A DNA stretch of 64,000 bases from Ursus arctos (GCF_023065955.2 NW_026623050.1:24572501-24636500), one strand, 5' to 3'. Positions 1-12,185 are shown, counted from the first letter of the stretch. The notes: generated by a model not told the origin, from the sequence alone. A program made the numbers and translations.

Positions 1-90
1 CTGTCTCCTCATAGCAGCTTGTCTTTACCTCACTGACAGAAAGCATCTTCTTCACAGAGGTCAGCAAACTATGGTCCAATCTGGCCCACA

Positions 91-258
91 GGGGCATCTG
101 GGTGGCTCAAACATCTGCCTTCTGCTCAGGTCACGATCCAGCCCAGACTCAGACTCCCTGCTCAGGGGGGAGTCTGCTTCTCCCTCTCCTCTGCCCCTTC
201 CCCCCATCCCACTCATACATTCTCTCTCACTCTCTCAAATAAATAAAATTTTTTTAAA
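91..258 (+). mobile_element. CAN-SINE (tRNA-Lys-derived)
   Basis: The head 'ggggcatctgggtggctcaaacatctgcc' is the tRNA-related promoter part of a carnivore SINE. It is followed by a CT-rich body and an A-rich tail. The 13-base target duplication aatctggcccaca lies at 78-90 and again at 259-271, so the insertion edges are certain. The element is transcribed by Pol III and moved by L1 proteins in trans. Confidence 0.93.
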
Positions 259-271
259 AATCTGGCCCACA

Positions 272-849
272 GCTTCTTTTGATATGGTCTGCAAGCTAAG
301 GATTTTAAAGGGCTATGAAAACCAAAACAAACAAAGAAGAAAATGTATCAGAGATGCATATGGCCCACAAAACTGAAAATATTTAGTATCTGACCCATTA
401 AAGAAAAACATTTGCTGGTCCCTTAATCAGATTGTGGTTCTCTTATGCTTTGGCAGCCTAGAAACTTAGAGCCCAGTCTGTGGCCCTTTTCAAGCAACTG
501 AACAGAATTTCATAGAATGTATTTTAGGAATCTTATTCTGAGCTCCATTTTGCTCTCAAAGGAAACATTTGATGTGACTTTTTTGATGCTCAAGAAATTA
601 GAACCACCACTATTGTCCCTAAAACACAAATCATTACACTCCTCAGTTCCTTTTTTTACCAATACCTGCAGCAAACATCCTCACCGTGTCCCTTACCCCA
701 GTTCATCCTTAAGCCTTTCCCCTTTCACATGATTCAGGCTTAAGGGTGCTTTAAAATGTCCTACTTACTATTTCCTTTTACTGATTTTTAAACTTATATT
801 AAGTGTTTTATCTTGCATCATAATAATCACTCTTGAAAATTACTGAATC
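272..849. other. Unassigned sequence, no gene seen
   Basis: AT-rich DNA with no coding pattern or repeat I recognise. The short open frames here are chance-sized and lack any family motif. Confidence 0.5.
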
Positions 850-985
850 CTTTTGAGAACAAAGATTAAAGGACTCTACATTAAATAACTTCCTTAGAAC
901 TACCGAGGTAGCACAGAGCGGGCTTGAACCCAGCTCACATCATTCCATTTCCAGGGCTTCTTACCACTACCCCTAAAATATAAGA
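850..985 (-). repeat. MIR fragment
   Basis: Read on the minus strand, the segment shows the MIR core order: a 'ggttcaagcccgctctgtgctacc'-like part then an 'aaggaagttatttaatg'-like part. This matches the conserved core of mammal-wide interspersed repeats. Heavily diverged; no target duplication is expected at this age. Confidence 0.5.
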
Positions 986-1194
986 AGGTTCTAAACGGAA
1001 ATAATTAAAGACTGAACCCTGCTGCTTAATGACCCTCCAGTGGTAGCCCATTCTCCTAGTAGGCCCATCCTGAAGGAATCATCTGGGCTTTCTCTTACAC
1101 CGCTGTAGAAGGCACACACAACACTCAATCATTCTTGAGTTTTGGACTGTTTTGGATCTAGCTACTCACCATTCCAAAGGAAGAGAAGTGGGAC

Positions 1195-1445
1195 AAAAAA
1201 CCTATTCCTAATTATGTGGAAAGAATGGCTGGGATTTGGGACCAAATGGCTGGGTTTGGGTTCTGCCTTCACCACTCACCAACAACATAACCTTGGACCA
1301 GTCACACACCGTCTCTGACTCTGTTTTCTTGTCTGTAGAAGGGGCTTATACCTAACTTCACATTTTCCTAGAGCTGTCATGATTTGCACAGGCAAGTGCG
1401 GGTAATAAATAAAGCACTTGGTAACTTTTGGAAGCCCTGTACCAC
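1195..1445 (+). repeat. MIR fragment
   Basis: The order of landmarks is that of MIR on the plus strand: 'gggttctgccttcaccactcacc', 'accttggaccagtcacacacc', 'tctgtagaaggggc', then 'aataaataaagcacttgg'. Old and diverged. Confidence 0.55.
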
Positions 1446-2889
1446 TGTAAGAGATTGTTATCACAGCCAGAGATGCCTGGAGTTAGAGTAATCATTCTCC
1501 CACCACCGTTGCCCTCAGCTCAGCTACTCTAAGAATTTGGACAAGTCGGTTTTTCCAGAAAAAGAGAGGAAGTTCTGTATTTTTCTTCACTTCACCCCTG
1601 AACTACATGAACCCGCAGGGGCTGGAAGGACCCCTCATTTACAGAAAAGTCAGAAGACAATGCTTATACACCAAAAGGCTTTAAATGATACCCTACCCCA
1701 CCATGGAGAATCTTTGATTTTAAAGAAACAGGGCAAAAAAAAGCCCTTACCCATGCTGCCAATTAGATGAGACAGAGGAGTCTGGAATACAAAGTGACAC
1801 CAACCCCACTCTGGCTCCAGGGAATGGCCAAGATAACCTTACACATTATCCACTTCAAATTTCCGTGATTATGTCCTGCATATATTATATACTCCCACAC
1901 AGAATAAACATATTATTTGTGTGTTTTATTTTCCCTCCCCAAGCTCAGTAATTAAGCCCCTGTGTATTGCATCTATTCACTTGAGAACATGCCTTTCATT
2001 TGACAGATCAAAAGATTAAGCATATATTTTTCCTCTTCTCTCAGACCAGCCATTGCCTCTAAGGAGCACTGACTTCCTTCCTTGAAATTGCTATTCTGTT
2101 GGGTAGTTTTCACCCTGGGACTGAAGAACACCTTCCACCCTCAGGCTTGGTCACAGCACAGGCTGGTGCAGAAGACATAAGTGAAACCACTAGGGCCACC
2201 ATCATTTGCAAGCAGAAGAGGCTGTGTAGCATCATTTCAGGACTGCTGCTAAAATTAAAGGCAAAAGTTCTAGCTAGTAGCAAGGGCTGCTCTAGGGGCT
2301 CTTTTTGGCTCCATGCACTCTTACTTTCTTGGAAGTCCTACTTCCCTCACATTATATCAAATACCCAGCATCCCACATTTAAGATTTGCATAAAATTATA
2401 CGAACTGAAATGAATTGCAGTTGATGGCTAAACATGTTTCACTTTGTAAAAGCTTAAACATTTATTAATATCAATTTTATAGTTTTAGGTTTTTCATTCA
2501 GTAATTTTCTTCCAGAATTCCAACATTTTATTAAGCTCTTGCAAATTCCAAAGCCTCAGGCTCTGTTTTATGGATCCAGTGGTTATTAAATAATCCCGTT
2601 GCCAATTATCACCGCTTGGGTTCTAAGAGAAGGTTTTGAAAGAGGTATGGAAGTTATGAGGAGGGCCTAAGAGTACATGGAATGGAAAGGCACAGGACTG
2701 AAACTCTAGTTATGATAGTAAATGCCTTACTTCCTATTCACCCAGGACCAAGTTTTCTACCAAATATTGGGAAAAACTGTATTTGAAGTTGTTGTATCTT
2801 TTACAATTGAAGTTATCTTATAAATCTTCCCAAATCTGGCAACATGACGTAACAATACTATAAGGAGCACTGTGCTAGGAGCTATGACT
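1446..2889. other. Unassigned sequence, no gene seen
   Basis: The open frames at 1537-1770 and 2099-2413 have no recognisable domain, no flanking splice signals that I can support, and no codon pattern. I see no recent repeat here. Confidence 0.45.
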
Positions 2890-3090
2890 TCCAGCTAAAC
2901 TTCCAGGCCTAGATGTACCTACTAGCTACTTTGTAGCACTGTAGAAAAGCCTTGTATCTTGGGCAATACAGATTTCCTGAGCCTCATTCATCTTCCACCC
3001 AATCGTTCATATGGTTGTTGTAAGCATGAAATACTATGAGGTGGGTGAAAGTTCTTTGAAAACGTTAAAGCGCTATAAAATGCAAAAGAA
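2890..3090 (+). repeat. MIR fragment
   Basis: MIR-like landmarks in order: 'cctgagcctcattcatcttc', 'atatggttgttgtaagcatgaa', then 'aaacgttaaagcgctataaa'. Diverged copy. Confidence 0.45.
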
Positions 3091-3705
3091 TATTATGAGA
3101 GAGATCATGATGAGCTAGTCATGCTACAATTCATAGGATATACATATATCGATTTTTACAAGAAGGTATGTGCACTCTCAAGCCGACTCACTGCTCTTTG
3201 TGGAAACAATTCCTCTGTTCTTTCGTTCTTTTTAAATTTATTTTTAAATTCAAGTTTGATCATATAACATACAGTGTTATATTAGTATTGGGTATACAAT
3301 AAGTCAACAATTCCATATATTCCCCAATACTCATCAAGGTAAGTGTACTCTTAATTTCCTTTATATATTTCACCCATCCCCCCCACCTCCTCTCTGGCAA
3401 CCACCAGTTTATTCTCTGTATTTAAGAGTCTCTTTTCTTTTTTGTTGGTCTGTTTTGTTTCTTAAATTCCACATATGAGTGAAAACATATGGTAGCTGTC
3501 TGTCTCTGACTGACTTATTTCACTTAGCATTATACCATCTAGATCCATCCATGTTGTTGCAAATGGCAAAATTTCATTCTTTTTATAGCTGAATAATATT
3601 CTATTCTATATATATCTTCGTCGTCCATTCATCTACTGATGGACACTTGGGTTGCTTCCATATCCTGGTTATTATAAATAATGCTGCAATAAACATAGCG
3701 GTGCA

Positions 3706-4268
3706 TACCCAATGTTCATAGCAGCATTGTTCACAATAGCAAAATTGTGGAAGAAGCCGAGATGCCCTCCAACAGATGACTGGATTAAGAAGACGTGGTC
3801 CATATATACAATGGAATATTACTCAACCATCAGAAAGAACAATTACCCAACATTTGCATCAACATGGATGGGACTGGAGGAGATTATGCTAAGTGAAACA
3901 AGTCAAGCAGAGAAAGACAATTATCATGGTTTCACCCATTTATGGAACATAAGAAATAGCAGGGAGATCGGTAGGAGAAGGAAAGGAAGAATGAAGGGAG
4001 GGGGTAAACAGAAGGGGGAATGAACCACAAGAGACTATGGACTCTGGGAAACAAACTGAGGGCTTCAGAGGGGAAGGGGGTGGGGGACTGGGATAGGCTG
4101 GTGATGGATATTAAAGAGGGCACATATTGCATGGAGCATTGGGTGTTATACGCAAACAATGAATCATGGAACACTACATCTAAGGATGTACTGTACGGTG
4201 ACTAACATAACATAATAAAAAATTGTCATATAAAAAAATTTAAAAAATAAAAATAAATAAATAAATAA
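3706..4268 (+). mobile_element. L1 3' end (5'-truncated), inserted in the older minus-strand L1
   Basis: Starts abruptly within the ORF2 C-terminal region (encodes MFIAALFTIAKLWKKPRCPP...) and runs through the L1 3' UTR with its G-rich polypurine stretch near 4060-4090 to an A-rich tail at about 4210-4268. The flanks 'ggtgcata' at 3700-3707 and 4280-4287 are the remains of a target duplication. About 0.56 kb of a 6-kb element, as expected of aborted reverse transcription. Confidence 0.85.
3712..4023 (+). pseudogene. L1 ORF2 C-terminal fragment
   Basis: Encodes the extreme C-terminus of L1 ORF2p, with the signature [32 protein letters not shown]. The matching segment of the young L1 lies at about 27055-27283. 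The endonuclease, reverse transcriptase and Cys-rich region are absent, so it is non-functional. Past the usual end of ORF2 the frame reads on into the 3' UTR (GRRRKGRMKGGGKQKGE) because the last stop has been altered. Seen directly: the homology and the read-through. Known: this region is needed for retrotransposition only in the full protein. Confidence 0.75.
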
Positions 4269-5499
4269 ACACACACAGGGGTGCATATATCTTTTCAAAC
4301 CAGTGTTTTCATTTTCTTTGGATAAGTATCCAGTAATGGAATTCACTGGATCATATGGTAATTCTATTTCTAATTTTTTGAAGAACCCCCATACTGTTTT
4401 CCACAGTGGCTGCACCAATTTGCATACCCACAAACAGTGCATGAGGGTTCCCTTTTCTCCACATCCTCACCAACACTCGATAGTTCTTGTTTTATTTTAG
4501 CCATTCCAGCAGTGAAGTGATAGTTCATTGTGGTTTGAATTTTATTTCTCTGATGCTTAGTGATGTTGAGCATCTTTTCATGTCTGTTGGCCAACTGTAT
4601 GTTATCTTTGGAAAAATGTCTATTCAGGTCCTTTGTCCATTTTCTAATTGGATTATTTGTGGGTCTTTTGGTGTTGAGTTGCATAAATTCTTTATATATT
4701 TTGAATATCAACCCTGTATCTGATATATCATTTGCAAATATCTTCTCCCATTCAGTAGGCTGACTTTTGGTTGCTAGTTTCCTTCACTGTCCAAAAGCTT
4801 TTTATTTGGATGTAGTCACAATAATTTATTTGGATGTAGTCCCAAAATTTAATTTTGTTTTTGCTTCCCTTGCCAGAGGACACATACCTATAAAAAATGT
4901 TTTTACAGCTGATGTCAAAAAATTATTGCTATTTTCCACTAGGAACCTTATAGTTTTAGGTCTGACATTTAGGTCTTTAATCCATATTGAGGTATTTTTT
5001 GTGTGTGGTATAAGAAAGTGGTCCCATTTCATTCTTTTGCATGCAGCTATCCAGTTTTCCCAAACTCTCTTTTTTCCATTGTATATTGTATTGTATATTC
5101 TTGCCTCCTTTGTCACAGTTTACTTTACCATAAAAGCATGGGTTTATTTCTGGACTCTCTTTTCTGTTTCATTGTGTATGTGCCAATTTTTGTGCCAGCA
5201 CCATACAGTTTTGATTAGTACAGCTTTGTAGTGTATCTTGAAATCTGGGATTATGATACCTCCAGCTTTGTTCTTCTTTTTTAAGATTGCTTTGAGTATT
5301 CATGGTCTTTTGTGTTTCCACACAGGTATTAGGATTATTCTAGTTTTGTGGAAACTATTTTGATACGGATTGTATTGAATCTGTAGATTGCTTTGGATGA
5401 TGGACAGTTTAACACTATTGGTTCTTTCAATCCATGAGCACGGGATATCTTTCCATTTGTTTGTTTAATCTTTAATTTCTTTCATATAGATTTCTGTAT

Positions 5500-5695
5500 A
5501 TAAATTTATATTTATTATTTATTTGAGAGAGAGAGTGCATGCAGGGGGGAGGGGCAGAGGGAGAGAGAGAATCTCAAACAGACCCCCCACTGAGCATGGA
5601 GCTCAATGCGGGACTCGATCTCATGACCCTGAGATCATGACCTGAGTTGAAATCAAGGGTTGGACACTTAACTGACTGAGCCACCCAGGTGCCCC
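5500..5695 (-). mobile_element. CAN-SINE
   Basis: On the plus strand it runs from an AT-rich tail complement through 'gagagagagagtgcatg' to 'ctgagccacccaggtgcccc', the complement of the tRNA-related head. It sits where the reverse-transcriptase part of the surrounding L1 is lost, so the deletion and the SINE share a breakpoint. Confidence 0.9.
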
Positions 5696-6302
5696 TGTTA
5701 GGAGTTTTTGATTACTGATTCAATTTCATTGCTAGTAATCAGTCTGTTCAAATCTTCTATTTCTTCCTGCTTTAGTTTTGGAAGGTTATATTTCTAGGAA
5801 TTTATACATTTCTTCCAGGTTGTCCAATTTGTTGTATAACATTTTTCCTAATATTCTCTTAATATTATTTGTATTTCTGGGGTGTTGGTTATTTCTCCTC
5901 TTCATTTCTGATGTTTTTTTTTTTAATCTGAGTCCTCTCTCTTCTTTTTATCTGGCTAAAAATTTATCAGTTTTATTAATCTTTTTAAAAAACCAGCTCC
6001 TGGTTTCATTGCTCTATTATTTTTTTTTCTCTATTTCATTTGCTTCTGCTCTAATCTTTATTATTTCCTTCCTTTTAGTGGCTTGGGGCTTTGTTGTTCT
6101 TCTTTTTCTAGACCTTTTAGGCATGAGGTTAGATTGTTTGAGATTTATCTTGCTTCTTGAGGAAGGTCTGTATTGCTATAATTGTTCCTCTTAGAACAGG
6201 TTTTGTTCCATCCCAAAGACTGTGGACCATTAGGTTTTCATTTTCATTTGTCTCCGTGAATTTTTTTATTTCCTCTTTGATTTCCTGATTAGATCCATTC
6301 AT

Positions 6303-6451
6303 AGCTTATTTATTTTTTTATTAAATACTGTATTTTAATGTGTACTATATACTTTTCACAATTACAATACATGAGCAAATTTTTACTTTTGCCATTTTAT
6401 GTGATTCATCCTGTTCTTAAAGAAAAATATATGATTTTTCCACAAATGAAT
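6303..6451. other. Non-L1 spacer between two minus-strand L1 parts
   Basis: About 150 bases of AT-rich DNA that match neither flanking L1. On the minus strand this lies just downstream of the 3' end of the L1 at 6452-10229 and ends in an A-rich run (plus strand 'cttatttatttttttatt'). That arrangement could be a 3' transduction, or merely a scrap of earlier DNA. Confidence 0.45.
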
Positions 6452-9400
6452 TTTTTTATTTTTTATTTTCAAATTTTTATTTAAATCCAGTTAGTTAAGA
6501 TATTGTATAATATTGGTTTCAGAAGAGAATTTAGTGATTCATCACTTACATATAACATCCAAGTGCTCATCATAGCAAGTGCCCTCCTTAATACCCACTG
6601 CTCATTTAGCCCATCTCCCACCCAGTGCCCTCCATCAACCTCAGTTTGTTCTCTATCATTAAGAGTCTCTTACGGTTTGCTTCCCTCCCTCCTTTTTTTC
6701 TTTTCCCCTTTCCCACATGTTCATCTGTTTTCTTTCTTAAATTCTACATATGAGTGAGATCTTCTCTGACTGACTTGTATTTCACTTAGCGTAATACACT
6801 TGAGCTCCATCCATGTGGCTGCAAATGGCAAGATTTCATTCTTTTTGATGGCTGAATGGTATTCCATTGTATATATACACCACATCTTCTTTATCCATTC
6901 ACCTGTCGATGGACATCTCGGCTCTTTCCATAGTTTGGCTATTGATAATGCTGCTAAAAACAACAGGATGCCTGTACCCCTTTGAATCTGTATTTTTGTA
7001 TCCTTTGGGTAAATACCTACTACTGCAATTGTTGGGTTATAGGGTAGTTCTATTTTTAACTTTTTGAAGAATCTCTATACTGTTTTCCACAGTGACTATA
7101 CCAGTCTGCATTTCCACCAATGTTGTAGGAGGGTTCCCCTTTCTCCACATCCTTGACAACATCTGTTGTTTCCTGTGTTGTTAATTTTAGCCATTCTGAC
7201 CGTTGTGAGGTGGTATGTCATCATGGTTTTGATTTGTATTTCCCTGATGATGAGTGACGTTGAGCATCTTTTCACATGTGTGCTGGCCATTTGGATGTCT
7301 TCTCTGGAAAAATGTTTGTTCATGTCTTCTTCCCATTTCTTAACTGGGTTTTGGGTGTTGAGTTTGATAAGTTCACTAAAGGCTTTGGATACTAACCCTT
7401 TATCAGATATGTCACTTGTAAATATCTTCTATTCTGTAGGCTGTCTTTTAGTTTTGTTGATTGTTTCCTTCGCTGTGCAGAAGCTTTTTATCTTGATGAA
7501 GTCCCAGTTCATTTTTGCTTTTGTTTCCTTGTTTTTGACAATGTGTCTAATACTTTTTGTACTTGCTAAGGGCTGATTTGTGACCCAGTATGTGATCTGC
7601 TCTGGAGGACGTTCCATGGGCACTTGAAAAAACTGTGTATTTGGCTGCTTTAGAATGAAATGTCCAGAAAGTTCTGAAATGTTCTGAAATATTCTGTTAA
7701 GTCCATCTAGTCCAGAGTGGTATTCAAAGCCACTGTTTCCTTGCTGATTTTCTGCTTTAGATGATTTGTCCATTGCTGTAAGTGGGGTGTTATTGTCTCC
7801 TATTACTGTATTATTTTCAATGAGTTTCTCTATGTTTGTTATTAATTGATTATATATTTTGGTGCTCCCAAGTTGGGGGCATAAATATTTACAATTATTA
7901 GATTTTCTTGATACATAGACCCCTTAATCATGATATAGTGCTCTTCTTCATCTCTTGTTAGAGTTTTTGGTTTAAAAGCAAATTTGTCTGATATAGGCAT
8001 GGCTACTCTGGCTTTCTTTTGCTATCCCTTAGCAGGACAGATGGTTTCTCTATGCCCTCACTTTCAATATGCAGTTGTCTTTAAGTCTAAAATGAGTCTC
8101 TTGTAGGTAGCATATAGATGGATCTTGTTTTTTTATCCATTATGATAGCCTACGTCTTTTGGCTGGAGCATTTAGTCCATTTACTTTCAGAGTGATAACT
8201 GATAGATAAGAATTTAGTGCCATTGTGTTACCTGTAAAGTTGGTGTTTCTTGTGATGTTCACTGTTCCTTTCTAGTCTTTGTTGCTTTAGGTCTTTTTTT
8301 CCCCACCCAAAGAGTCCCCTTTAATATTTCTTGCAGGGCTAGTTTACTGGTCATGAACTCCTTTAGTTTGTTTGTTTGGGATATTCTTTCTCTCTCCTTC
8401 TATTTTGAATGACCGCCTTGCTGGATAAAGTATTCTTGGCTGCATATGTTTCCCACTCAGCACGTTGACTATACTATGCCACTCTTTTCCAGCTTACCAA
8501 ATTTCTGTGGATAGATCTACTGTGAAGCTGATTTGTCTTCCCTTGTAGGTTAAGGACTTTTTTTTCCCTTGCTGCTTTCAGGATTCTTTCCTTGTCTGTG
8601 TATTTTGTGAATTTTACTGATATGCCTTGGTGATGGCCGGCTTTTTGTTAAATTTAATGGGAGTTCTCTATGCTTCAACTTTGATGTCTGTTTCCTTCCC
8701 CAGATTAAGGACATTTTCAGTATAATTTCTCAAATAAACCTTCTGTCCTCTTTTCTCTCTCTTCTTCTGGGACTCCTATGATATGAATATTAATACACTT
8801 TAAGGAGTTGCTGCATTCCCTAAGTCTACATTTGTGATCCAATACCCTTCCCTCTTCTTTTTAGCTTATTTTCCATAATTTTGTCTTCTATGTCACTTAT
8901 TCATTCCTCTGCATCACCCATCCTGTCATCGCATCCAGCCAGTTTTGCATCTCAATTATAGCATTTTTTAAATTTGACCTGACTGGTTTTTAGTTCCTTT
9001 ATCTGTGCGATAAGGGATTCTCTAGTGTCTTCTATGCTTTTCTCAAGCCTAGCTTGTATCCTATGACTTGTTTTAAATTCTGGTCCAGGTATCTTACTTA
9101 TATCCATATTGATTAAAGCCCTGGCCATTACTTCTTCCTGTTCTCTCTTTTGGGGTGAATCCCTCCATCTTGTCATTTTGTCTAGGTCACTGTTTTTTTG
9201 TGTGATTGTTGGGAAAGCCTGTTATATTCTTGTTTCTGAGACTGATGGCCATATTAAGAAGAGGTCCTATACTGTCTTGGGCCTGGTGCTTCAGGAGGTG
9301 TTACAGAGTGTGCACTCTGCTGTTGTGTTTTGGCTGCTCCTTCCCTCATGTCAGTCCTCTGCAGGGTTTCTCCTTACCTTCACTGGGGGGCATTTGGACC

Positions 9401-10229
9401 TTGTCCACTGTGTGGCAAGTTTTAACTAGGTATGTTTTTGGTCTGCTTGTTAAAAGAAGCTAGATCCTGTTTCCTCTGGAGCTGAATCTTTGCAGCACTC
9501 TATGATCAGCAGATGTGGTGTGTGTGAGGGGTTTGTGCTGGTCTTCTGGGGGAGGTGCCTGCTGCACTGATTCTCAAGTGAACTTGCCCTAGTGGAGATG
9601 TTCCTGTAGAGCATAGGGGCATGGAGCTTGGTGTAAGAGGCTCCAGCCTCCATTGGAGGATGCTGTGTTGCTCACTGAAGTCTGACCTTGCTGATGGGTA
9701 GGGAGAAAATGGCGTTGTTCCACTCTCATCCCCAGAACAAAGTGTTTGCACCTGCCACTCTTCAAGAAGCCCTTACAAAAGAACAATCTCCCCTCTTATG
9801 TCCCCAGGTTCTGTCAAATCCATGCTTTACCCTGTCTGCATCCAAGCTATCTGCCTAATAGGCAGCACAGTACTCCTGTGTTTTATCTCAGGCATGCAGC
9901 TGGGTTTCAAAACTCCAACTTTTAGAGATCCACAAGGTGCAGACCTATGCTGATCCTCTGAGAAAGGTTCTCACCGTGCTGTGACCAGTGCCAGTTTGTC
10001 CAGGAAAGCAACTGTATGACCCCACAGTGGTTCAGAGTTTATGGTGAAGCAGCAAAAAGCTGGTACCATGGTTTGCTGCCCTCAGCAGAAGTCTCTGTTC
10101 CTATGCTATTGAAGGGGGAAGCACAATGGGGTCCTCTGGGTCTTTTATCCACGGAAAGGCCATGCAACCTGTCCCAAATGCACTCCAAGAAGGGGAACTC
10201 AGGAGATCCTCAGACCACACCACCCAGTT
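6452..10229 (-). mobile_element. L1, minus strand, with 5' UTR but internal ORF2 deletion
   Basis: On the minus strand: a 5' UTR (10229-9177), ORF1 (from the ATG at 9176 to about 8280), the ORF2 endonuclease region (about 8270-7580), then a direct jump near 7575 to the ORF2 C-terminal third and the 3' UTR (about 6720-6452). The jump removes the middle of ORF2, including the whole reverse transcriptase. Many stops and shifts are present; the element is dead. It lies nested between two collinear parts of an older minus-strand L1. Confidence 0.82.
8952..9176 (-). pseudogene. L1 ORF1 N-terminal remnant
   Basis: Seventy-four codons beginning MTRWRDSPQKREQEE, the start of L1 ORF1p (compare MTRRRNPQQRKE in the L1 at 31674), followed by a helical stretch with RLEKSIEDTRESLIAQIKELKTS typical of the ORF1p coiled coil. 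The frame then breaks; ORF1 similarity continues in other frames to about 8280. ORF1p is an RNA-binding trimer that coats L1 RNA. This copy cannot make it. The ATG position also marks the end of the 5' UTR of this element. Confidence 0.75.
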
Positions 10230-10420
10230 GGGGTGCGTGGGTGTCATAGTCCATTAAACTCTTGGTTTTAGCTCAGGTCTGATCTCAGGGTCATGAGAAT
10301 GAGCCCCGCATGGGGCTCCACGCACAGTGGAGTGTCTGCTTGAGTTTCTCTCTCCCTCTCCCTCTGTCAATTCCCCCTGCTCTCTCTCTAAAATAAATAA
10401 ATAAATCTGAAAAAAAAAAG
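10230..10420 (+). mobile_element. CAN-SINE
   Basis: Head 'ggggtgcgtgggtgtcatag', body with 'ggggctccacgcacagtggag', then CT-rich stretch, 'aaataaataaataaatctg' and an A10 tail. It abuts the 5' end of the L1 on its left and a further L1 3' fragment on its right. Confidence 0.88.
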
Positions 10421-10686
10421 GATAAGTGTATTCTTAATCCCCTTCACCTATTTCACCCATCCCCTCACCAACTTTCCTTTTGGTAACCATCTGTTTGTTC
10501 TCCAGAGTTAAGAGTCTGGCTTTGGGTTTGTCTCTTTATTTCCCCTTTGTATGTTTGTTTTGTTTCTTAAATTCCACATATGAGTGAAATCATATGGTAT
10601 TTGTCTTTCTCTGACTTATTTCACTTAGCATAATACTCTTTAGCTCCATCCATGTTGTTGCAAATGGCAAGATTTCATTCCTTTTT
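10421..10686 (-). mobile_element. L1 3' UTR / ORF2 tail fragment
   Basis: Minus-strand L1 sequence. It includes the complement of the ORF2 C-terminus ('ctccatccatgttgttgcaaatggc', compare 3540-3570) and part of the 3' UTR. It ends at 10686, where sequence from much farther upstream in ORF2 begins. It is therefore separate from the older L1 that resumes there, or marks a large internal deletion. Confidence 0.7.
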
Positions 10687-11780
10687 ATGACTGACCATTC
10701 ATTGTTTAGTAGCATGTTATTTAGCCTCCATGTATTTGTGCCCTTTTCAGATTTTTTTCTTATGATTGATTTTTAGTTTTGTATCATTATGGTCAGAAAA
10801 GATGCATAATATGATTTGATCTGTTTGAATTTATTGAGATTCATTTTGCAGCCTAACGTGTGATCTATTCTGGAGAATGTTCCATGTGCTCTTGAAAAGA
10901 ATGTGTATTCCACTGTTTTGGGATGGATATGTTCTCAATACATTTGTTATGTCCATGTAGTCCAATATGTCATTCAAAGCCACTTTCCTTATTTATTTTC
11001 TGTCTGCATAATCCACCCATTGATGTAACGGGGTGGTAAAGTCCCCTACTATTACTGTATTACTGTCAACCTCTTCCCTTGTCTGTTACTAGTTGTTTTA
11101 TGTATTTAAGTGTTCCCATGCTGGGTACATAAATATTTACAATTGTTATATCCTCTTGTTGGATTGTTCCCTTTACCATTATGTAGTGTCCATCTTTGTC
11201 TCTCCTTATGATCTTTCTATTAAAATACGTTTTCTCTCATATTAAGTATTGGTATCCCAGCTTTCTTTTTGCTTCCATTTGCATGCTATATGTTTCTCCA
11301 TCCCTTCACTTTTAGTCTTCAAGTATCTTTAGTCTGAAGTGAGTTTCTTGTAGGAATCATATAGACGGCTCTTGAGTTTTTATCTATCCAGTCTCTTGAC
11401 TGGAACATTTAGTCCATATACACTCAAAGTAATATTGATAGGTATGTATTTGTTGCCTTTTTGTTATTTGTTTTATAGTTACTTTTGTAGTTCCTCTCTT
11501 TTCTTGCTCTCTTCCCTTGCGGTTTGATGGCTTTCTGTAGTGATATGCTTACATTCCTTTCTATTTATTTTTTGCAAATGTATTAGAAATTTTTGACTTG
11601 TTACCATTAGGTTCATATATAACATCTTATACATATAGCAGTCTATATTAAGTTGATGGCTGTTTAAGTTTGGACCCATTCTAAAAGGACTAAATTTTTA
11701 CTCCTCTCCCTGCCCCCATGTATTAAATACATGGTGCCATAATTTATATCCTTTTATTTTGTGAATCCCTGACTGATTTT

Positions 11781-11973
11781 TTTTTAAGATTTTATTTATT
11801 TATTCGACAGAGATAGAGACAGCCAGCGAGAGAGGGAACACAAGCAGGGGGAGTGGGAGAGGAAGAAGCAGGCTCATAGCAGAGGAGCCCGATGTGGGGC
11901 TCGATCCCATAACGCCGGGATCACGCCCTGAGCCGAAGGCAGATGCTTAACCGCTGTGCCACCCAGGCGCCCC
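11781..11973 (-). mobile_element. CAN-SINE, first of a twin insertion
   Basis: Full SINE on the minus strand ending in 'gtgccacccaggcgcccc'. It is bounded by the target duplication ccctgactgatttt at 11767-11780 and at 11973-11986. The second boundary copy is shared with the next SINE. Confidence 0.95.
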
Positions 11974-11986
11974 CCTGACTGATTTT

Positions 11987-12185
11987 TTTAAAAAAGATTT
12001 TATTTATTTATTTGACAGAGAGAGAGACAGCCAGTGAGAGAGGGAACACAAGCAGGAGGAGTGAGAGAGGAAGAAGCAGGCTCCCAGTGGAGGAGGGAGC
12101 CCAATGCGGGGCTCAATCACAGGACCCTGGGATCACGCCCTGAGCTGAAGGCAGAAGCTTAACAACTGAGCCACCCAGGTGCCCC
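11987..12185 (-). mobile_element. CAN-SINE, second of a twin insertion
   Basis: A different, more diverged SINE copy ('acacaagcaggaggagtgag', 'gagccacccaggtgcccc'). It is flanked by the same target sequence, with a third copy at 12187-12200. Two independent insertions at one site are the simplest reading. Confidence 0.95.

Larger units (their letters stand above)
3220..6302 (-). mobile_element. L1, minus strand, ORF2 and 3' UTR part of an older element
   Basis: Read on the minus strand this is an old carnivore L1, from the ORF2 linker (6302-5696) to the C-terminal part of ORF2 (5499-4269 and on) and the 3' UTR (about 3220-3480). The part of ORF2 that should hold the reverse-transcriptase core is missing at 5500-5695, where a SINE sits. 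Another L1 3' end (3706-4268) interrupts it. The 5' half of the same element probably resumes at 10686: the break at 6302 and the resumption both carry 'ccattcat', and the L1 content is collinear across them. No open frame survives. Confidence 0.8.

Noticed and set aside
91..160. tRNA gene in the SINE heads
   Set aside because: The heads are tRNA-Lys-related but diverged, lack a full cloverleaf, and are fused to SINE bodies with A-tails.
4767..5231. 154-codon plus-strand frame with membrane-like segments
   Set aside because: Also the antisense of L1 ORF2; the hydrophobicity comes from base composition.
5778..6194. 138-codon plus-strand hydrophobic frame as a membrane protein
   Set aside because: It is the antisense of L1 ORF2 linker sequence. 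The A-rich coding strand gives a T-rich, Phe/Leu-rich mirror frame.
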